64,000 nt of DNA from Micromonospora sp. WMMA1947 (lineage in GTDB: Bacteria; Actinomycetota; Actinomycetes; Mycobacteriales; Micromonosporaceae), in assembly GCF_027497355.1 (NCBI RefSeq), contig NZ_CP114909.1:372001-436000 (forward strand). The letters run 5' to 3'. Made by a program: the position numbers and the translations under genes. Below are positions 28,025-42,216 of the stretch, one piece after another; the stretch's first letter is position 1; the number at the start of each line of letters is the position of its first letter. The notes beneath the pieces were generated by a model. That model saw only the letters and a list, made by a program, of their open reading frames with translations. It was not told where the DNA came from and made no database searches.

Positions 28025-29089
28025 TCAGCGCATCCGGCGGCCTCGCGGCACCGGGTCGGTCTCGTCGTCGAACTCGCCGATGACCTCCTCCAGGAGGTCC
28101 TCCAGCGCGACGAACCCGATCGGCCGGGTCGGCCCGCCACCGTTGCTCACCAGCGCCAGCTGCGCCTGCTGCGCCCGCATGGCGGCCACCGCCTCGGTCA
28201 CCGACGCCTCGGCCGGCAGCGTGAAGGCGTTGGTCATCAGCTCCTCCGCGGTCGCCGGGCGGCCGGTGGTGACGGCACGCACCGCCTCGCGTACGTGCAC
28301 CAGGCCGCACACCTCGCCGCCGGTGTCGACGACGGCGAGCCGGGACCGGCCGCTGTCGCGGGAGACGTACTCGATCCGCTCGGCGGTCTCGCCCCGGCCC
28401 ACCGTGACGATCCGGTCGAACGGCTCCATCACCTGCGCGACGGTGGTGCCCTGCAGCTCCAGCATGCTGGTCAGCAGCTGGTGCTGCTCGGCACCGAGCA
28501 GCCCGTGTTCCCGGGACTGCTCCAGCAGGATGCGCAGCTCGTCCGGGCCGTGCACCTGGGCGAGCTGGTCCTGCTGCTGCACCCCGAACAGGCGCAGCAT
28601 CGCGTTCGCCAGCCCGTTGAGCAGGGACAGCACCGGCCGGGCGATCCGGGCGAACGCCCGGAACGGCAGCGCCAGCAGCACCGCCGAACGCTCCGCGTCG
28701 GTGATCGCCCACGACTTCGGGGCCATCTCGCCGACCACCAGGTGCAGGAACGTCACCAGCGACAGCGCGAACACCAGCGCGATCACGTGACTGACCGCCG
28801 CCGGCAGGCCGACCGCGTGCAGCAGCGGGCTGAGCAGGTGCTCGATGGCCGGTTCGGCCAGCGCGCCCAGACCCAGGGTGCACAGCGTGATGCCGAGCTG
28901 TGCGCCGGCCAGCATCAGGCTCAGCTCGCGGACGCCGTCCAGCGCCGCGCGGGCCGCCCGGCCGCCACCGGCAGCCGCCTGTTCGAGGCGGTACCGCTTG
29001 GACGCGACGAGCGCGAACTCGGCGGCCACGAAGAACCCGTTGAGCGCCAGCAGCACCACGGAGAAGAACAACGCGAACCCGGGGCTCAT
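28025..29089 (-). CDS. CNNM/CBS-domain membrane protein (hemolysin-like), short form
   Basis: A 354-residue protein of the CorC/HCC family. A CNNM transmembrane domain (FFVAAEFALVASKRYRLEQ, LAGAQLGITLCTLGLGALAEP, GEMAPKSWAI) is followed by a CBS pair (VMEPFDRIVTVGRGET ... SLRLAVVDTGGEVCGLVHVREA-type region). It ends soon after CBS2, lacking the CorC_HlyC tail of its neighbour. The family transports or controls Mg/Na or other divalent ions. Start overlaps the stop of the upstream partner by 4 bp. Confidence 0.88.
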   Translation of the reverse strand: MSPGFALFFSVVLLALNGFFVAAEFALVASKRYRLEQAAAGGGRAARAALDGVRELSLMLAGAQLGITLCTLGLGALAEPAIEHLLSPLLHAVGLPAAVSHVIALVFALSLVTFLHLVVGEMAPKSWAITDAERSAVLLALPFRAFARIARPVLSLLNGLANAMLRLFGVQQQDQLAQVHGPDELRILLEQSREHGLLGAEQHQLLTSMLELQGTTVAQVMEPFDRIVTVGRGETAERIEYVSRDSGRSRLAVVDTGGEVCGLVHVREAVRAVTTGRPATAEELMTNAFTLPAEASVTEAVAAMRAQQAQLALVSNGGGPTRPIGFVALEDLLEEVIGEFDDETDPVPRGRRMR

Positions 29090-30441
29090 GCGGAACCCTC
29101 CCCGGTCACGTCGGCGGTGGGCCGCAGCCGCACCGAGTCGGCCACGTGCCGGTCCACCGCCAGCACCTCGACCAGCACCCGCGGGCCGCCGGCCGGCTCG
29201 TCGCCGTCCGTGGCGACCGGGATCTCCAGCCGGTCACCGACCTCGGGCACCCGGCCCAGCTCCCGCATCACCAGACCGGAGAGCGTGTCGTACTCGGGCG
29301 CCTCGGGCAGCTCGATGCCGGTGCTGTCGGCGACCTCGTCGATGCGCCAGCGCGCCGGGACCACCCAGGAGCCGTCCTCCTGCCGGGCCGCGGCCCGGTC
29401 CGGTGGGTCGTCCTCGTCGCGGATCGGCCCGACCAGCTCCTCGGCGAGGTCCTCCAGCGTGATCACGCCGGCGAAGCCGCCGTACTCGTCGACCACGCAG
29501 GCGAGCTGCCGGTGCCCGGACCGCAGGCGGTCCAGCACCGTCGGCAGCGGCAACGTCTCGGGCACCAGCAACGGGGGTACGGCCACCGCGCCGACACGGG
29601 TCGTCGCGCGCTCCGCCGGGGGCACCCCGAGCACGTCGGCGATGCCGACCACACCGACCAGGTCGTCGACGCCCTCGGCGCCGCTCACCGGGAACCGGGA
29701 GTGGCCGGTGTCGAGCAGCTCGACGATCCGGCTGACCGGCTCGTCGGCCCGGATGGTGTGCACGTCGACGCGCGGCACCATCGCCTCCCCGGCGGTCAGC
29801 TCCCGGAAGTCCAGACCCCGGTCCAGCAGGTCGGACATCTCGGCGTCGAGGTGCCCCTCCTCCCTGGACTCGGCGATGATCTGTTCCAGGTCCTGCGGGG
29901 TGGCGCCGCTGGGCAGCTCCTCGATCGGCTCGATGCCGATGCGGCGGAGCAGCCGTACGGCAGCCCGGTCGAAGAGCGTGATCAGCGGACCGGCGATCTT
30001 CAGGTACATCAGGGTGGACCGGGCCAGCGCCCGGGCGAGCGGTTCGGCCCGCGCGATGGCCAGGTTCTTCGGGGCCAGCTCACCCAGGACCATCTGCACG
30101 ACGGTGGCGATGACCAGGGCGAGCGCCACCGACAGCGGCAGCGTGACCCCGCTGGACAGCCCGGCCAGGCCGAGCAGGTCGGCCAGCCCGGCGCCGAGGA
30201 ACGGCTCGGCGACGTAACCGACGAGCAGGGCGGTCACGGTGATGCCGAGCTGGGCGCCGGACAGCATGAAGGAGAGCCGCCCGGTCACCTCCAGGGCCCG
30301 GGCCGCGGCACGGTCGCCACCGTCGGCGAGCTGCTTGAGCTTGCCACGGTCCACGGCGACGTAGCCGAACTCCTGGGCCACGAAGTAACCGGTGGCGGCG
30401 GTGAGGACGGTGATGAGAAGGAGACCGACGAGGATCAACAC
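29086..30441 (-). CDS. CNNM/CBS/CorC_HlyC membrane protein
   Basis: A 451-residue full-length family member: CNNM domain with YFVAQEFGYVAVDRGKL, LSGAQLGITVTALLVGYVAEP and GELAPKNLAIARAEP; CBS pair (MVPRVDVHTIRADEPVSRIVELL, ACVVDEYGGFAGVITLEDLAEELVG); and a C-terminal CorC_HlyC domain. GTG start at 30441. With the 4-bp-overlapping downstream gene it likely forms a heteromeric ion-transport or efflux unit. Adjacent to the mnh antiporter operon, consistent with a cation-homeostasis neighbourhood. Confidence 0.9.
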   Translation of the reverse strand: MLILVGLLLITVLTAATGYFVAQEFGYVAVDRGKLKQLADGGDRAAARALEVTGRLSFMLSGAQLGITVTALLVGYVAEPFLGAGLADLLGLAGLSSGVTLPLSVALALVIATVVQMVLGELAPKNLAIARAEPLARALARSTLMYLKIAGPLITLFDRAAVRLLRRIGIEPIEELPSGATPQDLEQIIAESREEGHLDAEMSDLLDRGLDFRELTAGEAMVPRVDVHTIRADEPVSRIVELLDTGHSRFPVSGAEGVDDLVGVVGIADVLGVPPAERATTRVGAVAVPPLLVPETLPLPTVLDRLRSGHRQLACVVDEYGGFAGVITLEDLAEELVGPIRDEDDPPDRAAARQEDGSWVVPARWRIDEVADSTGIELPEAPEYDTLSGLVMRELGRVPEVGDRLEIPVATDGDEPAGGPRVLVEVLAVDRHVADSVRLRPTADVTGEGSA

Positions 30442-30482
30442 GGGAGGTTCAGTGCTCCCGGGGTCGTCGGGGAGGGAATTCG

Positions 30483-30497
30483 CCGGGTATTACCCGG
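30483..30497. promoter_or_regulatory. Palindrome upstream of the CNNM gene pair
   Basis: CCGGGTATTACCCGG is a perfect 7+1+7 palindrome 42 bp upstream of the GTG at 30441, in the 163-bp gap after mnhG. An operator is plausible; a terminator is less so because the loop is a single base. Confidence 0.35.
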
Positions 30498-30604
30498 CCG
30501 GCTACTGCTGCCCTCCGGGGCAGGAGAGTCGATCATGCGACCCATTTTATCGGTACCCGCTGGACGTTCGCTGAGGGTGCCGGGAAGCCTCCCGCACGTC
30601 CGGT

Positions 30605-30940
30605 TCAGCGTCCGGCCAGCTCGTCGACGTCCAGCAGCGTCCGGTCGACCCGCCCGGAACGGTACGCGGCCCGGCCGATCATCTGCGCGGCCACCGGCGC
30701 GGTGGAGAGCTGGAAGATCGCCACCAGAACCAGCATGCCCAGATCCGAGGGGGTACGCAGACGCAGCGCCAGCCCGGCCAGCAGCAGCAGGACGCCCAGC
30801 ACCTGCGGCTTGGTGGCCGCGTGCATCCGGTCCAGCACGTCCGGGAAGCGCACCAGCCCGATGCCGGCCACCAGGGCCAGCACCGCACCGGCCAGCAGAA
30901 GAAATCCGCCCACCCAGTCCGCCAGGGTGGCCGCACTCAT
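30605..30940 (-). CDS. mnhG: Cation/proton antiporter subunit G
   Basis: A 111-residue protein with three membrane helices (GGFLLLAGAVLALVAGIGLVRFPDVLDRMHAATK, the family signature). Last gene of the mnhA(B)CDEFG (Mrp) operon; start overlaps the mnhF stop by 4 bp. All subunits are needed for Mrp complexes that exchange Na+ or K+ for H+. Confidence 0.9.
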   Translation of the reverse strand: MSAATLADWVGGFLLLAGAVLALVAGIGLVRFPDVLDRMHAATKPQVLGVLLLLAGLALRLRTPSDLGMLVLVAIFQLSTAPVAAQMIGRAAYRSGRVDRTLLDVDELAGR

Positions 30941-31200
30941 GACTCGGCCCGGACCGCGAAGCGCACCAGCGACACCGAACCGATGAAGCCGAGCAGGGAG
31001 AGCACCACCAGGACGGGCAGCGTGGTGGCGTGCCGGTTGACGGCGGCCTCCGCCCCCACCGCGGCGAGCATCGCCGACAGCAGCAGGTCGGCGCCGACGA
31101 CCCGGTCGAGCAGGGACGGGCCGCGGTAGATCCGGGCCAGGGCGAGCAGCGCGGTGGCCGAGAGCAGCACGGTCAACGCGACGGCGAGCAGGACTGTCAC
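30937..31200 (-). CDS. mnhF: Cation/proton antiporter subunit F
   Basis: An 87-residue protein with three membrane helices. The signature RIYRGPSLLDRVVGADLL is present. GTG start at 31200 overlaps the mnhE stop by 4 bp. Confidence 0.9.
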   Translation of the reverse strand: MTVLLAVALTVLLSATALLALARIYRGPSLLDRVVGADLLLSAMLAAVGAEAAVNRHATTLPVLVVLSLLGFIGSVSLVRFAVRAES

Positions 31201-31847
31201 GGGTGGTTCCTCCGTTCCACGGGGTCGAGGTCGAGCCGGCGTACCTCGTCGGGAGATCCGATGGCGCGCACGATGCGCCGTTCGACGGCGAGCACGCGCT
31301 CGCGGCTGTCGCTGATGTCCTCGGGACCGCGCACGTCGAGCAGGTGCACGTAAAGCACGCCCTCGGCCCGGTCGACGTCGAGGATCAGCGTGCCCGGCAC
31401 CAGCGAGATCACCTCGGCGGTGAGCGCCAGGTTGAGGTCGGTACGCACGCGCAGCGGCACCGCGATGATCGCGCCGCGCGGGCGATAGCCGAAGCGCAGC
31501 GCCACCGCTGCCACGTGCACGCTGGCGCTGACCAGCTCCGCGACGAACGTGGCAGCGAAGACCAGCAGCGCGCGGGGGCGGACCCGGCCACCGAACGTGA
31601 CCGGCGGCAGCGGGAAGAACAGCAGCACCGCCACGCCGACCAGCAGGCCGGCGAGCAGGTTGCCCCAGGACACGTCGCCCCACAGCAGCATCCAGGCCAC
31701 GACGAGCCAGCCGAGCGCGACCGCCTGGTCCCGCCGCCGCCCACCACGGCCGACGCTCGGCGCGGGCGCATCGGGGGCGGGCGCCGCCCGGGGTACGCCC
31801 ACGGGCTCCCCGGTCGCGCCCCCGCCCGGGGGCAGGTCGTCGGTCAC
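31197..31847 (-). CDS. mnhE: Cation/proton antiporter subunit E
   Basis: A 216-residue protein. A hydrophilic N-terminal extension of about 45 residues precedes two to three membrane helices (ALGWLVVAWMLLWG, LLAGLLVGVAVLLFFPLPPV) and a cytoplasmic domain with VRTDLNLALTAEVISLVPGTLILDVD, characteristic of MnhE. GTG at 31847 overlaps the mnhD stop by 4 bp. The long N-terminal arm exceeds that of typical MnhE (about 160). Confidence 0.9.
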   Translation of the reverse strand: MTDDLPPGGGATGEPVGVPRAAPAPDAPAPSVGRGGRRRDQAVALGWLVVAWMLLWGDVSWGNLLAGLLVGVAVLLFFPLPPVTFGGRVRPRALLVFAATFVAELVSASVHVAAVALRFGYRPRGAIIAVPLRVRTDLNLALTAEVISLVPGTLILDVDRAEGVLYVHLLDVRGPEDISDSRERVLAVERRIVRAIGSPDEVRRLDLDPVERRNHP

Positions 31848-33349
31848 GGCACGTCCCGGGGCAGGACCGCCCGCACGTACGGGGTGCGCTCCCGCAGGTC
31901 GGTCGCCGCGTCCGCGGTGACCTGGAACAGCGGCCCGGCCAGCAGCGTGAACAGCACGCCCAGCGCCACCAGGGCGGTGGTCGCGCCGACCATCATCCCC
32001 GGCAGCCGGGCCGGCGGGGTGGCGGTGGCCAGCCGGGGCTCCCGCCAGAATGCGATGTTCCACACCCGGGAGGCCGCGTAGAGGGTGAGCAGGCTGGTGA
32101 GCGTGCCGGCCGCGACCAGCACGGCGGGCAGCGTGCCACCGGCCGCCACGCCGGCCTGGAGCAGGCCGAGCTTGCCGAGGAAGCCGGAGAACGGCGGGAT
32201 GCCGGCGAGGTTCATCGCCGGGACGAAGAACAGCACGCCCAGCATCGGGGCGATCCGCGCCAGCCCGCCGATGCGGCGCAGGTCGGTGCTGCCCGCGCGT
32301 TCCTCGACCAGGCCGGCGACCAGGAACAGCGTGGTCTGGATGGTGATGTGGTGCACCACGTAGAAGATCGCCCCGGACAGGCCGGCGACGCTGCTCAGCG
32401 CCACCCCGAAGATCATGTAGCCGATGTGGCTGACCAGCGTGAACGACAGCAGCCGCTTCAGGTCCGACTGGGCGACCGCGCCGAGGATGCCGACCAGCAT
32501 GGTCAGCCCGGCCACCACCATGAGCAGCGTGGCGACCTGACCGCCGGGGAACAGCAGCGTCTCGGTGCGGATGATCGCGTACACGCCGACCTTGGTGAGC
32601 AGGCCGGCGAAGACCGCCGTCACCGGTGCGGGCGCGGTCGGGTAGCTGTCCGGCAGCCACGCCGACAGCGGGAACACCGCCGCCTTGATCCCGAACGCGA
32701 GCAGCAGCGTCAGTTGCAGGGTCAGGCGTACGCCCGACGGCAGCGCGTCCAGCCGGCCGGCGAGCTGCGCCATGTTCAGCGTGCCGGTGGCCGCGTACAC
32801 CAGCCCGACGGCGGACAGGAACAGCAGCGACGACAGGATGCTGACCACCACGTACGTCGAGCCGGTGCGCAACCGCACCTCGGTCCCGCCCAGCGTGATC
32901 AGCACGAAGCTCGCGGCCAGCAGGATCTCGAAGCCGACGAAGAGGTTGAACAGGTCCCCGGCCAGGAAGGCGTTCGTGACGCCGGCGGTCAGCACCAGGT
33001 ACGTGGGGTGGAAGATGCTCACCGGCGCGGTCTCCCCGGTCTCCCCCCGGCCCTGGCCGATCGAGTAGAGCAGCACGCACAGCGTCACCGCCGAGGAGAC
33101 GAGCACCATCAGCGCCGCCAGCTGGTCCGCCACCAGCACGATGCCCACCGGCGCCGGCCAGCCGCCCACCTGCACCACCACCGGCCCGGTCCGGTACGCC
33201 TCGATCAGCAGCACCGCCGCCACCACCAGGACGCTGGACAGGCACAGCACGCTCGTCGACCGCTGCAGACGGGGGCGGCCGGACAGGAGAAGGGTGAGCG
33301 CCGCGCCGAGCAGCGGCACCACCACCGGCAGCGGCACGAGCGCGCTCAT
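31844..33349 (-). CDS. mnhD: Cation/proton antiporter subunit D
   Basis: A 501-residue NuoL/M/N-like ion-pumping subunit with about 14 membrane helices. Conserved features include the TM5 glutamate region LFVGFEILLAAS, the lysine-containing IKAAVFPLSAWLPDSYPTAPAPV and QSDLKRLLSFTLVSHIGYM. Start ATG 33349 overlaps the mnhC stop by 4 bp. It forms one of the two antiporter-like modules with MnhA. Confidence 0.93.
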   Translation of the reverse strand: MSALVPLPVVVPLLGAALTLLLSGRPRLQRSTSVLCLSSVLVVAAVLLIEAYRTGPVVVQVGGWPAPVGIVLVADQLAALMVLVSSAVTLCVLLYSIGQGRGETGETAPVSIFHPTYLVLTAGVTNAFLAGDLFNLFVGFEILLAASFVLITLGGTEVRLRTGSTYVVVSILSSLLFLSAVGLVYAATGTLNMAQLAGRLDALPSGVRLTLQLTLLLAFGIKAAVFPLSAWLPDSYPTAPAPVTAVFAGLLTKVGVYAIIRTETLLFPGGQVATLLMVVAGLTMLVGILGAVAQSDLKRLLSFTLVSHIGYMIFGVALSSVAGLSGAIFYVVHHITIQTTLFLVAGLVEERAGSTDLRRIGGLARIAPMLGVLFFVPAMNLAGIPPFSGFLGKLGLLQAGVAAGGTLPAVLVAAGTLTSLLTLYAASRVWNIAFWREPRLATATPPARLPGMMVGATTALVALGVLFTLLAGPLFQVTADAATDLRERTPYVRAVLPRDVP

Positions 33350-33828
33350 TGGGCCCCACCGTCCCGGTGCAGCCGCCGACGAGCCGGCCCCGGATCCACC
33401 TGCTCCGGGTCGTCGTCCGGGCCCTCGCCGCCGAGGTCCGCCGTGGACACCTCGTTGCTCTCGGCGAGCCGGACGATCTGCCGGTCCTCCAGGTCGTCCT
33501 GCACCTCGTCGTCGCCGCTGGTGTACCAGCTGCGGTAGGCGACGGCGAGCAGGAACGCGGTCAGCCCGAACGTGATCACCACGGCGGTGAGCACCATGGC
33601 CTGCGGCAACGCGTCGCTCATCTCGCCCTGCGACGTGGAGCCCACGAGCGGGGCGGCGCCGGACCGCCCGCCCAGCAGGATGAGCAGGTTCACGCCGTTG
33701 CCGAGCAGGATGACGCCGAGCAGGATCCGGGTCAGGCTGCGTTCCAGCAGCAGCGTGACACCGGCGGCGACGAGCACCCCGACCGCCAGCACCAGCACCA
33801 TCGTCGGCGCCGCCGCGCCCCTTGTCAT
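33346..33828 (-). CDS. mnhC: Cation/proton antiporter subunit C
   Basis: A 160-residue NuoK-like protein. Three helices are visible (VLVLAVGVLVAAGVTLLL, LGVILLGNGVNLLILL, QAMVLTAVVITFGLTAFLLAVAYR). The C-terminal 45 residues are acidic and hydrophilic, an extension beyond the usual length of about 115. ATG 33828 overlaps the mnhA stop. Confidence 0.92.
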   Translation of the reverse strand: MTRGAAAPTMVLVLAVGVLVAAGVTLLLERSLTRILLGVILLGNGVNLLILLGGRSGAAPLVGSTSQGEMSDALPQAMVLTAVVITFGLTAFLLAVAYRSWYTSGDDEVQDDLEDRQIVRLAESNEVSTADLGGEGPDDDPEQVDPGPARRRLHRDGGAQ

Positions 33829-36659
33829 GAAGGACTCTCCCGCTGGACCACCAGACCACGTCCCGCCTCGCCCGCGGCCTCCACGTGCCGGTCCACCTCG
33901 GCGCCCAGGCTGCGCAGGATGTCCAGCACCAGCCCGACCACCACCAGGTAGACGCCGATGTCGAAGAACAGCGACGTGACCAGGTAGAAGTCGCCGACCG
34001 CCGGCAGCCACAGGTTGACCTTCATGCTCTGGAGCACCTCGCCGGTGAACGCCAGGCCGACCACGCCGCTGCCCACCGAGATGCCCAGACCCGCGCCGAG
34101 CACCGTGCCGGCCCCGACCGGCGCCGCCTCGGCCAGCTCGTACCGGCCGCCGGCCAGGTACCGCAGGGCCAGCGCGAGGCCGGCGACCAGCCCGCCGGCG
34201 AAGCCGCCGCCGGGGGCGTTGTGCCCGGAGAAGAGGAGGAACAGCGAGAAGATCAGGACGGTGTGGAAGATCAGCCGGGTGACCACCTCGAACACGATCG
34301 AGCGCCGCCGCTCCGGCAGCGTCTGCCCGCCGCGCAGCCACACCGTGCGCCGGTCGCCGGCGCGCAGCGCGGCCGGTGGGGGACGGCGGGGACGCGGCCC
34401 GGTGCGGGAACGCTCGTAGATCAGGCTGGCCACGCCGGTCGCGGTGACCACGAGCACCGAGAGCTCCCCCATCGTGTCCCAGGCCCGGATGTCGACGAGC
34501 GTCACGTTCACGACGTTGCGGCCGTACCCCTCGATCACGGCCAGGTCCGGGAAGTCGGCGGAGATCGACGGCGCCCGCCGCGCCCCGGCCGCGACCAGTG
34601 CCAGACCGGCCATCACCACCCCGGCGGCGATCCCGATGCCGCGCCGCACCCAGCGGCTGCGGCGCAGCGGCCGCGCCGAGAAGCGCTCCGGCAGCCGCCG
34701 CAGCACCAGCACGAACACGGCGATCGTCGCGGTCTCCACCAGGAACTGGGTGAGCGCCACGTCCGGCGCGCCGTAGAGGACGAACATCATCGCGGTGCCG
34801 TAGCCGGTCACGCCGACCAGCAGCATCGCGGTGAGCCGCCGCCGTGCGCCGACCGCGAGCAGCGCGGCGACCGCGATCACCACGCAGACCACGAGCTGGG
34901 CCGGGTTGTCCCAGGGCGCCAGGTCGACCCGCCACGGCGCGGTCGCGATCATCGCCCCGCCGGGTACGAACACCAGCGCGAGCAGCACGGTGCCGAGGTA
35001 CTGCGGCAGCGACCCGCGCTGGGTGGCGCCGGTGACCTCGATGGCGAGCCGGTCGAAGCCGTGCGTCACCCACTCGTACCCCTGGTTGCCGCTCACCGGC
35101 GAGCGCAGCCGGGCCAGCGCGGGGGCCAGCGGACCGCGGACCAGGTGCAGCACCACACCGCCGGCCAGCACGAGGGCGGACAGGCCGAGCGCCGCCGTCG
35201 GTCCGTGCCAGAGCGCCAGGTGCTCCTCGACCGGCCCGAACAGCTCCGCGTACGGCTCGACCAGACCGCTCAGCCACCCGGCGGCCGGACCGGCGGCGAG
35301 CCCGGCCACGGCGAGCAGCGCCGGGGGTACGAGCATCGCGGCGGGCGGCCGGGCCATCTCCGTGTCCGGCACTCCGGGCCGGGTGACGAACGCGCCCCAG
35401 AGGAACCGGATGCTGTACGCGACGGTGAGCGCGCTGCCGGCCACCAGCACGACGAGGACCAGCGGATCGCCGGTGAACGCGGCGAGCGCCGCCTCCTTCC
35501 CGACGAATCCGAGCAGCGGCGGCACCCCGGCCATCGAGGCGGCGGCCAGCGTGGCGACGGTGGCCAGCACCGGCGCGGCCCGTCCCACCCCGGACAGTTC
35601 CCGCAGGTCACGGGTGCCGGCCTCGTGGTCGAGGATGCCGACGACCAGGAACAGCGCCGCCTTGAACAGGGCGTGCGCCGCCAGCATCGCCACACCGGCC
35701 AGCGCCGCCTTCGGTGTGCCCGCGCCGAACACCACGGTGAGCAGGCCGAGCTGGCTGACCGTCCCGTACGCCAGCAGCAGCTTCAGGTCGGTCTGGCGCA
35801 GCGCCGCCCACCCGCCGATCACCAGCGTGATCAGTCCGGCGACGACGGTGACCGGCCGCCATCCGCCGACCGGGGCGAGCACCGGGCCGAGCAGTCCGAT
35901 GAGGAAGATGCCGGCCTTCACCATCGCCGCCGCGTGCAGGTACGCGCTCACCGGCGTCGGTGCGGCCATCGCCACCGGCAGCCAGGCGTTGAACGGGAAC
36001 ACCGCCGACTTCGCCAGGGCCCCGGCGAGGATGAGCAGCACCGCCACGGTCAGGTACCCGCCGCCGGGCAGCGGCGCCGCCGCCACCGCCGACCACCGGT
36101 AGCCCCCGGCGTGGTGGCCGAGCAGCAGGAACCCGACGAGCATGGCCAGCCCGCCCAGCGTGGTGACCGTCAGCGCCTGCGCGGCGGCCCACCGGCTGGA
36201 CCGGCGCTCGGTGCTGTGCCCGATGAGCAGGTAGGAGAAGACGGTGGTCAGTTCCCAGAAGACGTAGAGCAGCAGCAGGTCGTCGGAGACGACGAGGCCG
36301 AGCATGGCTCCGGCGAAGGCGACCATGACAGCGGCGAACCGGGCCAGCCCGGCCGACCCGGGCGGGAAGTAGCGGGCGGAGTAGACGAGCACCAGCGCGC
36401 CGACGCCGCCGACGAGCAGCAGCATCAGCCAGGACAGCGTGGTGAGCCGCAGCGCCACGTCGAACTGGAGCTGCGGGATCCAGGGGTACGTCTCGACCAC
36501 CGCGCCGCCGTCGCGTACCGCCCCGGTCTGCGCCGCCGCCCAGACCGCCGTGGCGGCCGGGGCGAGCGCGAGCAGCAGGCAGGCACGCGGGCCCCACCGG
36601 CGGACCAGCAGCGGGGCGAGCAGCGCCGCCACCAGGTGCACGATCAGCAGGACGAGCAC
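33825..36659 (-). CDS. mnhA: Cation/proton antiporter fused subunit A+B
   Basis: A 944-residue membrane protein. Residues 1 to about 780 are NuoL-like MnhA (YVFWELTTVFSYLLIGH, KSAVFPFNAWLPVAMAAPTPVSAYLHAAAMVKAG, LRQTDLKLLLAYGTVSQLG) plus the DUF4040-type region. The last about 150 residues are MnhB (FHTVLIFSLFLLFSGHNAPGGGFAGGLVAG). Fusion of A and B is usual in actinobacteria. GTG start 36659. First gene of the seven-subunit-equivalent operon reading leftward to mnhG. Confidence 0.93.
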   Translation of the reverse strand: MLVLLIVHLVAALLAPLLVRRWGPRACLLLALAPAATAVWAAAQTGAVRDGGAVVETYPWIPQLQFDVALRLTTLSWLMLLLVGGVGALVLVYSARYFPPGSAGLARFAAVMVAFAGAMLGLVVSDDLLLLYVFWELTTVFSYLLIGHSTERRSSRWAAAQALTVTTLGGLAMLVGFLLLGHHAGGYRWSAVAAAPLPGGGYLTVAVLLILAGALAKSAVFPFNAWLPVAMAAPTPVSAYLHAAAMVKAGIFLIGLLGPVLAPVGGWRPVTVVAGLITLVIGGWAALRQTDLKLLLAYGTVSQLGLLTVVFGAGTPKAALAGVAMLAAHALFKAALFLVVGILDHEAGTRDLRELSGVGRAAPVLATVATLAAASMAGVPPLLGFVGKEAALAAFTGDPLVLVVLVAGSALTVAYSIRFLWGAFVTRPGVPDTEMARPPAAMLVPPALLAVAGLAAGPAAGWLSGLVEPYAELFGPVEEHLALWHGPTAALGLSALVLAGGVVLHLVRGPLAPALARLRSPVSGNQGYEWVTHGFDRLAIEVTGATQRGSLPQYLGTVLLALVFVPGGAMIATAPWRVDLAPWDNPAQLVVCVVIAVAALLAVGARRRLTAMLLVGVTGYGTAMMFVLYGAPDVALTQFLVETATIAVFVLVLRRLPERFSARPLRRSRWVRRGIGIAAGVVMAGLALVAAGARRAPSISADFPDLAVIEGYGRNVVNVTLVDIRAWDTMGELSVLVVTATGVASLIYERSRTGPRPRRPPPAALRAGDRRTVWLRGGQTLPERRRSIVFEVVTRLIFHTVLIFSLFLLFSGHNAPGGGFAGGLVAGLALALRYLAGGRYELAEAAPVGAGTVLGAGLGISVGSGVVGLAFTGEVLQSMKVNLWLPAVGDFYLVTSLFFDIGVYLVVVGLVLDILRSLGAEVDRHVEAAGEAGRGLVVQRESPS

Positions 36660-36790
36660 GCGTACTCCCGGTCGAGGTGACAGCGCGCGAACACGCTGGT
36701 GTCACAACCGATCACACGCCACAGAGGCACCGAACCGGGCCGTTTTCCCCAAAACCCACCCTTACCTCCCCCCGCCCACCGACCCCGTCC

Positions 36791-36855
36791 CCGGTGATCA
36801 AGGAGTTCGCGTCCGGGAGCGCGCCGGATTCCGCCGCGAACCCCTTGATCACCGG
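36791..36855. repeat. 55-bp GATC palindrome, K type
   Basis: The core 36796-36850 begins GATCAAGGAGTTCGCG and ends CGCGAACCCCTTGATC. Flanking CCGGT/ACCGG extends the inverted repeat to 65 bp. It lies 38 bp past the stop of the gene at 36893. The remainder of 36660-36892 shows no gene. Confidence 0.85.
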
Positions 36856-36892
36856 GGTGGCGGGAGAGGGCGGAGCGGGTGGGAGGGGACGG

Positions 36893-37216
36893 TCAGGGGG
36901 CCGGGTTGGGGGTGGCCAGCTGGCGGGCGGCGCGGTCGACGGCACGCTGGGCGGCGGCCAGGGAGCGCAGCGGCAGCCGGGCGTCGCGGCTCTCGCGGCG
37001 CTGGACGAAGTAGTGCACAGCGGCCCGGACCCGGGCGCGGTCGGCGGCGCTGGACCGGGCGGTCGCCAGGATCATCTCGCGCAGCCGTGCGGCCAGTTCC
37101 TCGGCCAGCTCAAGGTCGGGACCGTGCAGCCCGGCGCGGAGCGCGGCCAGGCGACTGTCGACCTTGCGGATGAGCACGTCGGTTCCGGAGCCCAGACCTC
37201 GGTCCTCGACGGTCAT
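36893..37216 (-). CDS. Unrecognised 107-residue protein
   Basis: A small helical protein, MTVEDRGLGSGTDVLIRKVDSRLAALRAG, with heptad-like Leu/Ala spacing and many Arg. No signal peptide, membrane segment or known motif. ATG 37216 is preferred over an upstream in-frame ATG because the opening is unlike coding sequence before it. It diverges from lhr across an AT-rich gap with a palindrome. I do not recognise the family. Confidence 0.65.
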   Translation of the reverse strand: MTVEDRGLGSGTDVLIRKVDSRLAALRAGLHGPDLELAEELAARLREMILATARSSAADRARVRAAVHYFVQRRESRDARLPLRSLAAAQRAVDRAARQLATPNPAP

Positions 37217-37281
37217 CCACGCCTCCACCCCACGCCGCATCGCGAGTGAAGTTACTTTATGTTGCAGCCCACAAGCAAGCA

Positions 37282-37298
37282 GTTAAGTAAGACTTAAC
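37282..37298. promoter_or_regulatory. Perfect palindrome in the hypothetical/lhr divergent gap
   Basis: GTTAAGTAAGACTTAAC is a 7-3-7 perfect inverted repeat in an AT-rich island (37245-37325) that stands out from this GC-rich genome. It is 66 bp upstream of the 37216 gene and about 97 bp upstream of lhr. Probably an operator for one or both. Confidence 0.5.
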
Positions 37299-37394
37299 GG
37301 AATAATCGCCCATTCCATTCTTGGACTGCTGCGGGCGGGACGGAACGGTCCGGCGACGGGCCCGGATGTCACACCCGCGCGGCAGGATGGGTGC

Positions 37395-42182
<4,788 letters not shown>

Positions 42183-42216
42183 CCGCCCGGAGTGCCGGGG
42201 AGCGGGAACGTAGGGT

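Noticed and set aside
33885..36680. A 931-codon forward frame across mnhA
   Set aside because: Shadow of mnhA; the translation is His/Arg/Gln-rich with no membrane helices, while the reverse strand encodes a full antiporter subunit.
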